Shown here in pieces: positions 1 to 7,028 of a stretch of DNA of 64,000 bases; positions within the stretch are counted from its first letter, which is position 1; each line of letters opens with the position of its first letter. This DNA is from Sphingomonas lutea (lineage in GTDB: Bacteria > Pseudomonadota > Alphaproteobacteria > Sphingomonadales > Sphingomonadaceae): assembly GCF_014396785.1 (NCBI RefSeq), contig NZ_CP060718.1:1384501-1448500 (forward strand), written 5' to 3'. The notes under the pieces are model-generated. The model made no database searches. It had not been told where the DNA came from and was given only the letters and a program-made list of their open reading frames with translations. Both the position numbers and the translations under genes were made by a program.

Positions 1-344
1 CGGTGCCGCGCGCGGCACCGCATGTCGCCGGCCTGTCCGCATTGCGCAGCCGAGTGCTGACGGTGATCGATTGCATGCGCTCACTCGAACTGGGTGAAAC
101 CGATTGCTCGGACGGCATCCGCGAAGCTGCGGTGGTCGAGCTGGATTCGCACCATTACGCCTTGATCGTCGACCTGGTCGAAGACGTCGTCGAGGCCTTG
201 TCGGAGCCGGTCCCAGTGCGCGCGTCGATGGCCGCAGGCTGGGCGCGCGCTTCGAAGGGAATGATAGAAACCGAGCAGGGGCCGCTGCTCCTGGTCGACG
301 TCGGCGCGCTGATCGCAGGCGCCGAGACCAAGGCTGCCGCTTAA
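1..344 (+). CDS. cheW: CheW-like chemotaxis coupling protein, 5' truncated by the window edge
   Basis: This is the C-terminal 113 or so residues of a CheW-type adaptor, which links methyl-accepting receptors to the CheA kinase. The reading frame is open to the left edge. The GTG at 3 is only the first possible start codon in view, and the real start lies outside. The visible part has the CheW beta-barrel signature GLSALRSRVLTVID, equivalent to the family's G-x-x-x-LRG-x-x-x-PVID, followed by the second half (VVELDSHHYALIVDLVEDVVE). The chemotaxis genes cheY, cheB and cheR follow on the same strand, which supports the call. No CheA is in view. A CheW domain at the end of a CheA would look similar, so a stand-alone CheW is likely but not proven. 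Confidence 0.75.
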   Translation, partial: VPRAAPHVAGLSALRSRVLTVIDCMRSLELGETDCSDGIREAAVVELDSHHYALIVDLVEDVVEALSEPVPVRASMAAGWARASKGMIETEQGPLLLVDVGALIAGAETKAAA

Positions 345-402
345 GGTCTTCGTTACCCTTGCCGATTACAGCCGTGGTCCAGGGTTTGTGGGAAGTCGAA
401 CC

Positions 403-768
403 ATGAAGAGTTGCTTGATCGTCGATGACTCGAAAGTGATCCGCAAAGTGGCGCGGCACATTCTCGAGACGCTCGAGTTCGAAGTCGAAGAAGCCGGTGA
501 CGGACAGGAAGCGCTGTCACGGTGCGAATCCAAGATGCCGGACGTTGTCCTGCTCGATTGGAACATGCCGGTGATGAGCGGCATGGAGTTTCTGAAGCTG
601 CTTCGGCAGCGCGGTCACAGCGACCAGCCAAAGGTGGTCTTCTGCACCACCGAAAACGACATGGTGCACATCCGCGCGGCGCTGGAAGCGGGCGCGGACG
701 AATATGTGATGAAGCCGTTCGACCGCGAAACGCTCCACATCAAGCTGCAGCTCGTCGGCGTCGCCTGA
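403..768 (+). CDS. cheY: CheY-like single-domain response regulator
   Basis: This 121-residue protein is one receiver domain and nothing else. It has the acidic pair D8-D9 in LIVDDS, the phospho-acceptor D52 in LLDWNMP, T82/T83 in the switch region and the invariant lysine K104 in MKPF. Phosphorylation by CheA would control flagellar rotation or another chemotaxis output. I chose the ATG at 403 because it begins the canonical beta-1 strand directly and has a GGGAAG ribosome-binding site 8 bases upstream; an in-frame GTG at 388 would add five residues. It lies between cheW and cheB. The WNMPVMSGMEFL segment is typical of alphaproteobacterial CheY proteins. Confidence 0.9.
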   Translation: MKSCLIVDDSKVIRKVARHILETLEFEVEEAGDGQEALSRCESKMPDVVLLDWNMPVMSGMEFLKLLRQRGHSDQPKVVFCTTENDMVHIRAALEAGADEYVMKPFDRETLHIKLQLVGVA

Positions 769-778
769 GCCGCTGATC

Positions 779-1882
779 GTGGAGCGGGCGCTCGCCAGAT
801 CGCGGGACCGCTTTCCGGAGCCCAAACGCGCACACCGCCGCATCCGGCTGATGATCGTCGATGATTCGATGGTCGCCCGGGCCGTGCTGTCGCGAATGAT
901 CGAAAGCGATCCGGCGTTCGAAATCGCCGCCGTTGCCGCCACCGCTGAGGACGCGATCGACGCATTGCGTGCGATCCGCGTCGACATCGTCCTGCTCGAT
1001 CTCGAAATGCCCGGCGCCGGCGGGCTCAAGTCCCTACCGGGAATTATCCGCGCTGCCGCTGGCGCCAAGGTGATGATCGTTTCCTCGCTTGCCGAGGAAG
1101 GCGCCGAGCAGACCGTCGCAGCGCTTGCGCTGGGCGCTGCGGACACCTTGCCCAAGCCAGGCACGGGCCGCTTCAACGGGCGCTTCTCCGAAGTCTTGCT
1201 TGGCAAGCTGCGCGCGCTCGGCTTTGCGGGCGGCGTGACGGTTGCGGTGCCGGCGTCGATAGGGATCACCGCGCCGCTGCGCGCCATGCCGTCGGATCCG
1301 ATCGACCTGCTGGCGATCGGCGCGTCGACCGGGGGCATCCACGCGCTGGGCGCGCTATTCCAGGCTTTGCCGCGTCGCATCGGCGTCCCGATCCTCGTTA
1401 CGCAGCATCTTCCCGTCGCCTTCATGAACGTGTTCGCGCGTCAGCTTGGCGCCGCCGCGGGCCGTGAGGCAATCGTTGCCGAGGATGGGATGGCGCTTGT
1501 ACGCGACCGGATCCTGCTTGCGCCGGGCGATGCGCACCTCACGGTCGAAGCATCGCGCGACGGACCCGTGGTTCACCTGGTCGAAGGCCGCAGCGCAAGC
1601 GGTTGCATGCCTTCGGTCGATCCGATGTTTGCGTCCGCCGCCACGGTCTTCGGACGCGGTGCGCTCGGCGTGGTGCTTACCGGCATGGGCCGCGACGGAG
1701 TCGATGGCGCGGCGCGTCTGGTTGCATGCGGCGGCGGCGTCATCACGCAGGACGAAGCCAGTTGCGCCGTCTGGGGCATGCCGCGCGCGGTGCTCGAAGC
1801 TGGGCTCGCCTGCGCCGTGCTGCCGCCCGACAAGATCGCGCGCCGCATTGCCGGTAGGACCGGGGATTCGGCGTGCAAATAA
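779..1882 (+). CDS. cheB: Chemotaxis response regulator protein-glutamate methylesterase CheB
   Basis: CheB removes methyl groups from (and deamidates) chemoreceptor glutamates, opposing CheR. An N-terminal receiver (about residues 22-140, phospho-acceptor D74 in LLDLEMP) is joined by a short linker to a methylesterase domain (about 175-360). The catalytic triad is visible: Ser183 in GASTGG, His210 in TQHLP and Asp306 in GMGRDG. The 367-residue length is usual. The start used is GTG at 779. An ATG at 851 would begin only at MIVDDS and would clip the first strand, so the upstream start is better. The last 10 bases overlap the GTG of cheR, implying translational coupling. Confidence 0.92.
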   Translation: MERALARSRDRFPEPKRAHRRIRLMIVDDSMVARAVLSRMIESDPAFEIAAVAATAEDAIDALRAIRVDIVLLDLEMPGAGGLKSLPGIIRAAAGAKVMIVSSLAEEGAEQTVAALALGAADTLPKPGTGRFNGRFSEVLLGKLRALGFAGGVTVAVPASIGITAPLRAMPSDPIDLLAIGASTGGIHALGALFQALPRRIGVPILVTQHLPVAFMNVFARQLGAAAGREAIVAEDGMALVRDRILLAPGDAHLTVEASRDGPVVHLVEGRSASGCMPSVDPMFASAATVFGRGALGVVLTGMGRDGVDGAARLVACGGGVITQDEASCAVWGMPRAVLEAGLACAVLPPDKIARRIAGRTGDSACK

Positions 1883-2745
1883 GCGATAGTTCGAGCCGCA
1901 TTCTCGCCGGCCTTCTGGAGGCGCGGACGGGCCAGCAATTGACGATGAGCCGCCGCTGGCGGATCGAGACCGCGCTGTCGGGCCTGCTCCGCGAACGCGG
2001 CATTGCTACGCTTGACGAGCTCATCACCATCCTCGTCATGGGCAAGGAGCCGAGCTTGTCGCAGCGTGTCGTCGAAGCCCTGCTCAACAACGAAACCTAC
2101 TTCTTCCGCGACCGCGCGCCGTTCGACCTACTCGCGCGGCATGCGCTGCCCGAGCTTGCGCAGCGCCGCGCCGATAGCCGCCGAATCCGCATCTGGTCGG
2201 CGGGCTGCTCGACCGGACAGGAAGTCTATTCGCTTGCGATGCTGTTCGCCGATGAACCGGAGACGTGGCGCGGCTGGACGGTCGACATCCTTGGCAGCGA
2301 CGTTTCCACCGCTTGCGTCGATCGCGCGCGGAGCGGCACGTACAGTCAGTTCGAAGTTCAGCGCGGGCTCGGCATCAACCAGATGATCAAATGGTTCGAA
2401 GAATGCCCCGACGGCTGGCGCGCGGCCGAAGCCTTGCGCAAGCCGATCAGATTCCAGGTGCACAATTTGCTCGAGCCGCCGCCGCACCCGGGGGGCTTCG
2501 ATATCGTGCTGTGCCGCAACGTCCTGCTCTATCTCAGCGCCGACAAGAAAGCGCTGGCGTTCGAACGGCTGGCGTCGGCAATGGCGCCCGACGGCTGGCT
2601 GATGCTGGGCGCGGGGGAAACGGTGATCGGCCAGACCAACAAGCTTGGCGCCGACATCAAGGCGCGCGGGCTGTACCGCCTGACCGGCGGCGACATCCAG
2701 ACCGAAAAGCGCGGCGGTCCCGATCGCCGAGTTGCGAGGGCTTGA
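1873..2745 (+). CDS. cheR: Chemotaxis protein methyltransferase CheR
   Basis: CheR transfers methyl groups from SAM to glutamate side chains of chemoreceptors. The 290-residue protein has the N-terminal helical domain ending in the family hallmark NNETYFFRD (residues 72-80). The SAM-binding motif IWSAGCSTGQE is near 107-117 and the motif IVLCRNVLLY near 211-220. The GTG start lies within the last codons of cheB (GTGCAAATAA), so the two antagonistic enzymes are translated as a coupled pair. The amidase gene follows after a 32-base gap. Confidence 0.93.
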   Translation: MQISDSSSRILAGLLEARTGQQLTMSRRWRIETALSGLLRERGIATLDELITILVMGKEPSLSQRVVEALLNNETYFFRDRAPFDLLARHALPELAQRRADSRRIRIWSAGCSTGQEVYSLAMLFADEPETWRGWTVDILGSDVSTACVDRARSGTYSQFEVQRGLGINQMIKWFEECPDGWRAAEALRKPIRFQVHNLLEPPPHPGGFDIVLCRNVLLYLSADKKALAFERLASAMAPDGWLMLGAGETVIGQTNKLGADIKARGLYRLTGGDIQTEKRGGPDRRVARA

Positions 2746-2777
2746 CCCAAGCGCGGTTGCTGTGCGCCTTATCGCGC

Positions 2778-3458
2778 ATGAATTTCGTCGATTGCCCATC
2801 GCCCAATTGCGACGAGCGCCAGCTGCCGGTCTCGATGATCGTACTGCACTACACCGGTATGCCCGATTGCAAGGGCGCGCTCGACCGCATGACCTCCCCT
2901 GAAGCAAAGGTCTCGGCGCATTATTGCGTGGACGAGGATGGGACCGTCTATCACCTCGTCGATGAGGCGCGGCGGGCGTGGCACGCCGGCCGATCGCACT
3001 GGCGCGGCGTGACCGACATCAACTCGGCCAGCGTCGGGATAGAAATCGTCAATCCGGGACATGAGTTCGGCTACCGTCCCTTTCCCGATGAGCAGATTGC
3101 GGCGCTGATCCCGCTCGTCGCCGACATCAAGGAACGGCACGGCATCGGGCGCGGCAACGTCGTCGGCCATTCCGACATCGCGCCCGCGCGCAAGGAAGAC
3201 CCGGGGGAGCTGTTCCCATGGGAGGCGTTGGCCAAGCGGCGCCTGGCGCTGCCCAGCCCGACCCGTGACCTCATCGATCCTTATTGGACCGACGCCGGCT
3301 TCCTCCTCGCGCTCGAACGTTTCGGCTATGACGTGACCGACCCGCAAAAGGCGGTGATCGCCTTCCAGCGCCGCTTCCGCCCGGACATGATCGACGGCAT
3401 CATCGACGGCGAGTGCCGCGCCAAACTGCTCGCGCTCCTGCTGCCGCGTCCGCAGTGA
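2778..3458 (+). CDS. N-acetylmuramoyl-L-alanine amidase, AmpD/AmiD type, with peptidoglycan-binding domain
   Basis: This enzyme cleaves the bond between N-acetylmuramic acid and the stem peptide. The amidase_2 fold covers roughly residues 17-150. The zinc ligands are visible as His24 (IVLHYTG), His131 and Asp141 within GHSDIAPARKEDPG, and a candidate catalytic Glu is in VGIEIVNPG. Residues about 170-225 form a peptidoglycan-binding_1-like helical domain (LERFGYDV, FQRRFRPD, IDGECRAKL). No signal peptide is visible, so it could be a cytoplasmic AmpD-like recycling enzyme. That would fit the amgK and murU genes found later in the window. I chose the ATG at 2778, as the longer open frame upstream is a cheR shadow. 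Confidence 0.85.
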   Translation: MNFVDCPSPNCDERQLPVSMIVLHYTGMPDCKGALDRMTSPEAKVSAHYCVDEDGTVYHLVDEARRAWHAGRSHWRGVTDINSASVGIEIVNPGHEFGYRPFPDEQIAALIPLVADIKERHGIGRGNVVGHSDIAPARKEDPGELFPWEALAKRRLALPSPTRDLIDPYWTDAGFLLALERFGYDVTDPQKAVIAFQRRFRPDMIDGIIDGECRAKLLALLLPRPQ

Positions 3459-3482
3459 CTGTGCAGCGCGGCTGACTTCGCT

Positions 3483-3488
3483 TATATT
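3483..3488 (+). promoter_or_regulatory. Candidate -10 box for the RNase P RNA gene
   Basis: TATATT lies 5 bases upstream of the predicted 5' end of rnpB, in a GC-rich setting where such an AT hexamer stands out. I could not find a convincing -35 at 17 bases spacing; GTGACT at 3455-3460 is 22 bases away. The call rests on position and the -10 match only. Confidence 0.4.
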
Positions 3489-3493
3489 GCCCG

Positions 3494-3918
3494 TGCCAGA
3501 GGGCCGGGCGATCGCTGGCCTGCGCTGACGCTGCGGTTGACTTGAACATGGACTTGTCAATCGAGCCTTTGCGCAGGGGAGAGGAAAGTCCGGGCACCAT
3601 GGGACTGCGGTGCCGGGTAACACCCGGCGGTCCGCGCGCAAGCGGGGATCAGGGACAGTGCCACAGAAAGCATTCCGCCCGCCTTCGGACGGGTCAGGTC
3701 GAAAGGGTGCGGTAAGAGCGCACCGCGGGACTGGAAACAGGACCGGCACGGTAAACCCCACCGGGTGCAAGACCGAATAGGGGCGGCATATGGGCCTGGT
3801 CCTGGCCCGTCGCCCGGGTTGGTCGCTTGAGGGGCAGGGCAACCTGTCCCCTAGAGGAATGATCGCCCATCCGTCCTTCGGGCCGGTGGACAGAACCCGG
3901 CTTACAGGCCCTCTGGCA
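3494..3918 (+). ncRNA. rnpB: RNase P RNA, bacterial class A
   Basis: This is the catalytic RNA that trims tRNA 5' leaders, acting with the RnpA protein. The ends pair perfectly over 12 bases (TGCCAGAGGGCC at the start, GGCCCTCTGGCA at the end), forming helix P1. Between them lie the conserved cores: GAGGAAAGTCCGGGC near 3580, ACAGAAA near 3663, GGTAAGAGCGCACCG near 3710, GGCACGGTAAACCCC near 3746, and the 3' core with ACAGAACCCGGCTTA near 3891. Helix P12 is the CGCCCGCCTTCGGACGGG-like hairpin. The length of about 425 is normal. Open frames crossing this region on either strand are therefore spurious. Confidence 0.97.
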
Positions 3919-3956
3919 ACTTTTCCTACTCGAAGATGCAAAGCAGAAAGTGAAGG

Positions 3957-3983
3957 CACGAAGGGCACACGCCCGCCTTCGTG
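3957..3983 (+). terminator. Hairpin downstream of rnpB, possible terminator or 3' processing structure
   Basis: CACGAAGG (3957-3964) pairs with CCTTCGTG (3976-3983) around an 11-base loop. A competing longer stem forms between GTGAAGGCACGA (3950-3961) and TCGTGCCTTCGC (3998-4009), with one G-U pair. Neither is followed by a clean T run, and a TTTTCC lies just after the mature RNA end at 3921. Intrinsic termination is possible but not typical. Confidence 0.4.
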
Positions 3984-4057
3984 ACTTTCCTTCATTCTCG
4001 TGCCTTCGCTTGAAATCGTACATTTGAAAGCCAGCTCGCGCTGGCTAGTGGGAGGCA

Positions 4058-4594
4058 ATGGCAAAGCAGAGCAGATCGAACGACTGGGGCTTTCCCCGCT
4101 GGCGCTCCTACGGGAAGTCGCGCGAAGCCGCGCGCGTGCGCCTGTGCGATCGCGAGGGCTGTGGCGAGATCGGCGACCGGCCCGCGCCCAAGGCGCCCAA
4201 CAGCCCGGAACGCTGGTACTTCTGCCTCAACCACGCCGCTGAGTACAATAAAGGCTGGAATTACTTCGCCGGCCTCAGTCCCGAGGAAGCGGCGAAGCGC
4301 GCCGCGGAGGAAGAACAGGACGCGTCCGCTTACAAGCAGTCGGCGCAGTGGAAATGGGCTGGCCCGGGCGACGGCAGCCGCAGCCGTGACGAAATGCGCG
4401 CGCTCGACGCGCTGGAGCTCGACAGCGACGCGGACTTCACCGCGATCAAGGCCGCGCACCGCCGCCTAGTGAAGGAAACGCACCCCGACGCGACGCCGGG
4501 GGACGAAGTGGCGGCCAAGCGCTTCAAGGAAATTCAGGCCGCCTACGATGTGCTGAAAAAGGCCGAGGAGCGGAAGGAAGGGAAAGCGGTCTAG
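4058..4594 (+). CDS. J-domain (DnaJ-like) protein with a Cys-containing N-terminal region
   Basis: This 178-residue protein carries a C-terminal J domain (about 114-170) with the diagnostic HPD tripeptide in KETHPDATPGD, so it should stimulate an Hsp70/DnaK ATPase. The first 70 residues contain spaced cysteines (LCDREGCGEIG and WYFCLNHAAEYNKGWNYF), which could form a small metal-binding module. There are no Gly/Phe or zinc-finger repeats of classical DnaJ, so it is a type III J protein with a specialised client. A strong GGAGG site precedes the ATG by a few bases. Its TAG stop is interlocked with the stop of the convergent sufE (CTAG at 4591-4594). Confidence 0.85.
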   Translation: MAKQSRSNDWGFPRWRSYGKSREAARVRLCDREGCGEIGDRPAPKAPNSPERWYFCLNHAAEYNKGWNYFAGLSPEEAAKRAAEEEQDASAYKQSAQWKWAGPGDGSRSRDEMRALDALELDSDADFTAIKAAHRRLVKETHPDATPGDEVAAKRFKEIQAAYDVLKKAEERKEGKAV

Positions 4595-5007
4595 GCGGCG
4601 TCAGCGTAACGCTGCGCGGTTTCGCGGATCAGCGCGATCATGTTGGGGATGCCCTGCGTGCGGTTGGCGCTGAGGTGCTTGCCCAGCTCGAACGGCGCGA
4701 GTTCCGCCTTGAGGTCCAACTGGGCGACCTCCGCGGCCGGACGATCCTGCACTGCAGACAGGATCAGCGCGACGATGCCTTTGGTGATCGCGGCATTGCT
4801 ATCGGCAAGGAAATGGAGCTTGCCGCCTTCCACCATCGGATAGACCCAGACCGAAGCCGAGCAGCCGCGCACCTTGCTTGCGTCGGTCTTGAGCGCGTCG
4901 GGCATCGGCTCGAGCTGTTTGCCAAGGTCGATCAGCAAGCGATAGCGATCCTCGCCGTCAAGCAGGTCGAATTCGTCGTAAATGTCGTCGAGCGGGGGAA
5001 GGGCCAC
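4591..5007 (-). CDS. sufE: SufE family cysteine desulfuration protein
   Basis: SufE accepts persulfide sulfur from the cysteine desulfurase SufS and stimulates iron-sulfur cluster assembly. The 138-residue protein matches the family in length. It has the active-site Cys49 in VRGCSASVWV, the N-terminal DDIYDEFDLLDGEDRYRLLIDLG helix pattern and the C-terminal LSANRTQGIPNM. The start codon is GTG. The rest of the suf operon is not in the window, so this is a stand-alone copy. Its 3' end shares four bases with the J-domain gene on the other strand. Confidence 0.93.
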   Translation of the reverse strand: MALPPLDDIYDEFDLLDGEDRYRLLIDLGKQLEPMPDALKTDASKVRGCSASVWVYPMVEGGKLHFLADSNAAITKGIVALILSAVQDRPAAEVAQLDLKAELAPFELGKHLSANRTQGIPNMIALIRETAQRYADAA

Positions 5008-5033
5008 GCCGCGGCCCTTAGAGCCGAATCCCG

Positions 5034-5108
5034 GTCATTGCGAGGGTCGAAAGACGAAGCAATCCAGCTCCGGAAGAACGTGGATTGCTTCGCTCCGCTC
5101 GCGATGAC
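5034..5108. repeat. REP-like extragenic palindrome (GTCATTGCGAG family)
   Basis: The left arm GTCATTGCGAG..GAAGCAATCCAG is mirrored imperfectly by TGGATTGCTTCG..CTCGCGATGAC on the right, with a short spacer in the middle. It fills the whole gap between the sufE start and the last small psp-associated gene. From memory, this motif is common as a dispersed intergenic palindrome in sphingomonads and other alphaproteobacteria. The function is unknown; transcript 3' end protection is one possibility. Confidence 0.75.
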
Positions 5109-5116
5109 GGCGGCAT

Positions 5117-5359
5117 TTACCGGTCGCGCAAATCCTCGATTTCGCGCGAAAGGCTGTTTTCTTTTTCGACGGTGATGCGCTCGAGCACCTTTAGGCGCTC
5201 CTTCAGTTCCTTGACCTCGTCGCGAAGGCGCAAATTCTCCGACCGCTCCTGCGGGTCGATCTGATCGTTGCCGCGTCGGTTGTGGCCGTATTTGGCGCGC
5301 AGCACGGACGCAATCATCACCGCAACCACGATGATCGCGACCATCTCAAAGGGGTTCAT
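5117..5359 (-). CDS. PspB-like small membrane/coiled-coil protein (copy 4 of the psp array)
   Basis: This 80-residue protein has one N-terminal membrane helix (about residues 5-20, FEMVAIIVVAVMIASVL), a short basic linker (RAKYGHNRRG) and a C-terminal coiled coil. The coil has the PspB-type zipper ELKERLKVLERIT followed by SLSREIEDLR. The same zipper-plus-cap module ends five neighbouring proteins, including PspB and PspC. The ATG overlaps the stop of the upstream gene in an ATGA, so it is translated with the array. It is probably an inner-membrane Psp accessory, but the specific role is unknown. It is last in the operon and is followed by a REP-like palindrome. Confidence 0.7.
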   Translation of the reverse strand: MNPFEMVAIIVVAVMIASVLRAKYGHNRRGNDQIDPQERSENLRLRDEVKELKERLKVLERITVEKENSLSREIEDLRDR

Positions 5360-5643
5360 TTCACTTTCTCTCCGCTTTCGATCCGAGGGCGATCGCGCAG
5401 TGCTTCGATCTGTGCTGCCGTCTGCGCGCCGCCGTCGGTGACGATCTGCTCAAGCACGCGCAGGCGCTGCTCGAGTTCCCCTGTGCGAGAGGCATATTGG
5501 GCGGCTTTCTCGGCCGCAAGCCGAGCATCGACATCCAGCTTGCGGGTCCGATAGCGGAAGTAGGAAACGGCGACGACCATCAGCAGCAGGACGGGAAGTC
5601 CGACGACGATGAAGGCAATCAGCGCCTCGCCGGGGCCCATCAT
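5356..5643 (-). CDS. PspB-like small membrane/coiled-coil protein (copy 3 of the psp array)
   Basis: The protein has 95 residues. An N-terminal hydrophobic helix (EALIAFIVVGLPVLLLMVVAVSYF) resembles the PspB membrane segment. It is followed by a charged coiled coil with the zipper ELEQRLRVLEQIV and the cap TAAQIEALRD. Both ends overlap neighbours by ATGA. This copy lacks the (L/I)RxKxGYPL linker found in copies 1 and 2, so the copies have diverged mainly between membrane helix and coil. It could pair with PspB, PspC or the other copies through the zipper. That is inference from shared heptads. Confidence 0.7.
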   Translation of the reverse strand: MMGPGEALIAFIVVGLPVLLLMVVAVSYFRYRTRKLDVDARLAAEKAAQYASRTGELEQRLRVLEQIVTDGGAQTAAQIEALRDRPRIESGEKVK

Positions 5644-5984
5644 GCGCGTCCGCCCTCGTCGATCGTGAGCGCGTCGATCTCGCGCGCCAGCGCATTGGGC
5701 TGGTCGGTGACGATGCGTTCGATGTTCTGCAGGCGATCTTTGACCGATCCGATTTCGGCGCGGAGCTGCGCATTTTCATTGGTCAGCAACTTGATGCGTT
5801 CCGCCGCTTCGCGATCCGTCTTCGGATGGATCGGCGTCCCCCAACTCGATTCCAGAGGGTATCCGTTCTTGATTCGCAGCCAGGTCGTGAACATCCAACC
5901 GCCGACGCTCACCACCACGATCGCTAGGACGATCGGCAGATTGGCACTAACAAACTCGAAAACTGCCTGTGTTTCAGGATCCAT
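5640..5984 (-). CDS. PspB-like small membrane/coiled-coil protein (copy 2 of the psp array)
   Basis: This 114-residue protein has a membrane helix at about 17-36 (PIVLAIVVVSVGGWMFTTWL). Then comes the linker LRIKNGYPLESSWGTPIHPK, which is shared in pattern with copy 1. A long heptad region (ERIKLLTNENAQLRAEIGSVKDRLQNIERIV) ends with the cap ALAREIDALT. It has no recognised catalytic residues. The ATG is 11 bases downstream of the copy 1 stop. Function is unknown beyond an inferred envelope-stress role from its place in the pspABC operon. Confidence 0.7.
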   Translation of the reverse strand: MDPETQAVFEFVSANLPIVLAIVVVSVGGWMFTTWLRIKNGYPLESSWGTPIHPKTDREAAERIKLLTNENAQLRAEIGSVKDRLQNIERIVTDQPNALAREIDALTIDEGGRA

Positions 5985-5995
5985 TGCATTTTCCT

Positions 5996-6289
5996 TTAGC
6001 GAAGGCTGTCGATATCTTCGGACAATCGCTTGGCCGGATCGGTGGCGATCCGCTCAAGAACCCTAAGGCGAGCTTCCAACCGATTGACGGTCGCGCGCAG
6101 CTGGCTGTTTTCTTCTTTCAGCGCCGCGGTGACTTTTTCGTCGCCCTTTATCGGGTGCACCGCCCTGCCGCAGTCATCGGTGAGCGGATACCCGTGCTTG
6201 GCACGGATCGCCGTAGTTATGATCCAAGCAATCATGCTCATCGCGATGATCGCCAGGACGAAGCCGGGCCCTCCGAAATTCATGTCCAT
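5996..6289 (-). CDS. PspB-like small membrane/coiled-coil protein (copy 1 of the psp array)
   Basis: This 97-residue protein has a membrane helix (FVLAIIAMSMIAWIITTAI), the linker IRAKHGYPLTDDCGRAVHPIK, and a coiled coil (EENSQLRATVNRLEARLRVLERIA) capped by RLSEDIDSLR. There are two near-adjacent in-frame ATGs (6289 and 6283); I used the first. It lies 30 bases downstream of pspC. The linker motif R-x-K-x-GYPL followed by HP is conserved with copy 2, which argues that these are true paralogues rather than chance helices. Confidence 0.7.
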   Translation of the reverse strand: MDMNFGGPGFVLAIIAMSMIAWIITTAIRAKHGYPLTDDCGRAVHPIKGDEKVTAALKEENSQLRATVNRLEARLRVLERIATDPAKRLSEDIDSLR

Positions 6290-6319
6290 CGTTCCCCGTT
6301 CGATTTTTCCAAGACAAGG

Positions 6320-6745
6320 TTAGCGCAATTGCTCGATCTCTTTGGCGAGCGAGCGGTTTTCGGTGGTCACATAGCTTTCGATGTCGGCCAGGCGCCGATC
6401 GATGTCGCGCATGCGCGAGCGGATGTCCTTGGCCGTGCGGGTCGGTGACGCGCGCACGCCCTGCCAAAACTGGCGGTCCTCGCGGTTCTCATAATCCAGC
6501 GCGCTCGGCTTGGTCGGCGTGACGAAGCCGGCGATGAAGTAGAAAGGCAGAACCGAACCGCCGCTCATGAACACCGTGGCGATAAAGCAGACGCGAACCA
6601 GATTGACGTCGAACCCGGTATAGTCCGCGATGCCCGCGCACACGCCCATGATCTTGCCGTTGCGCTTGTCGCGGTAGAAGCGCGTTCGGCTCGCCGGCTG
6701 CTCGGTCAGATAGCCCCGATCGTCGCGATTATCGTACACGCTCAT
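6320..6745 (-). CDS. pspC: Phage shock protein C
   Basis: PspC is an inner-membrane sensor/effector that, with PspB, relieves PspA inhibition of PspF under envelope stress. The PspC domain covers about residues 22-75, with the signature RNGKIMGVCAGIADYTGFDVNLVRV followed by a hydrophobic segment. After it comes a cytoplasmic tail whose end (RMRDIDRRLADIESYVTTENRSLAKEIEQLR, residues about 111-141) has the same zipper and cap as the four PspB-like neighbours. The 141-residue length is usual for PspC. The start overlaps the end of pspB by 17 bases. Confidence 0.92.
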   Translation of the reverse strand: MSVYDNRDDRGYLTEQPASRTRFYRDKRNGKIMGVCAGIADYTGFDVNLVRVCFIATVFMSGGSVLPFYFIAGFVTPTKPSALDYENREDRQFWQGVRASPTRTAKDIRSRMRDIDRRLADIESYVTTENRSLAKEIEQLR

Positions 6746-7022
6746 TCTCCTCAGGCAGCAGGCGGTGAGGCTCGCGGCCCGGCAGGCATTGCTGCCGCCA
6801 ATTGGGATTCTCCGCCGTCATGATCCGCTCGATCGTGCACAGCCGGTCGTCGAGCCGCCGCGCCGCGTCATGCAGCTGGTCGAGCAATTGCTCATCGCTG
6901 TCGGTCAGCGTCTTCGCCTGCTTCCACTTCGTCATATAGTGGAAGATCAGCCACGGCAGGCCGATGAACAGCGTGATGATGGCCAGGCCGCCCATCATCA
7001 TTCCCATGATCTCTTCTTCCAT
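6729..7022 (-). CDS. pspB: Phage shock protein B
   Basis: PspB is a small membrane protein with one N-terminal helix and a cytoplasmic leucine zipper that works with PspC. The 97-residue product has the membrane segment MGGLAIITLFIGLPWLIFHY, the zipper LHDAARRLDDRLCTIERIM, and the AENPNWR motif that also ends E. coli PspB. About 20 residues extend beyond that motif, caused by the overlap with pspC. I used the ATG at 7022, preceded by AAAGGGG. It follows pspA by 6 bases. Confidence 0.92.
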   Translation of the reverse strand: MEEEIMGMMMGGLAIITLFIGLPWLIFHYMTKWKQAKTLTDSDEQLLDQLHDAARRLDDRLCTIERIMTAENPNWRQQCLPGREPHRLLPEENERVR

Positions 7023-7028
7023 TGCCCC

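Noticed and set aside
2769..4064. A 431-codon minus-strand open frame
   Set aside because: It crosses the amidase gene and the whole of rnpB. A structured RNA gene with all conserved cores cannot be this coding region.
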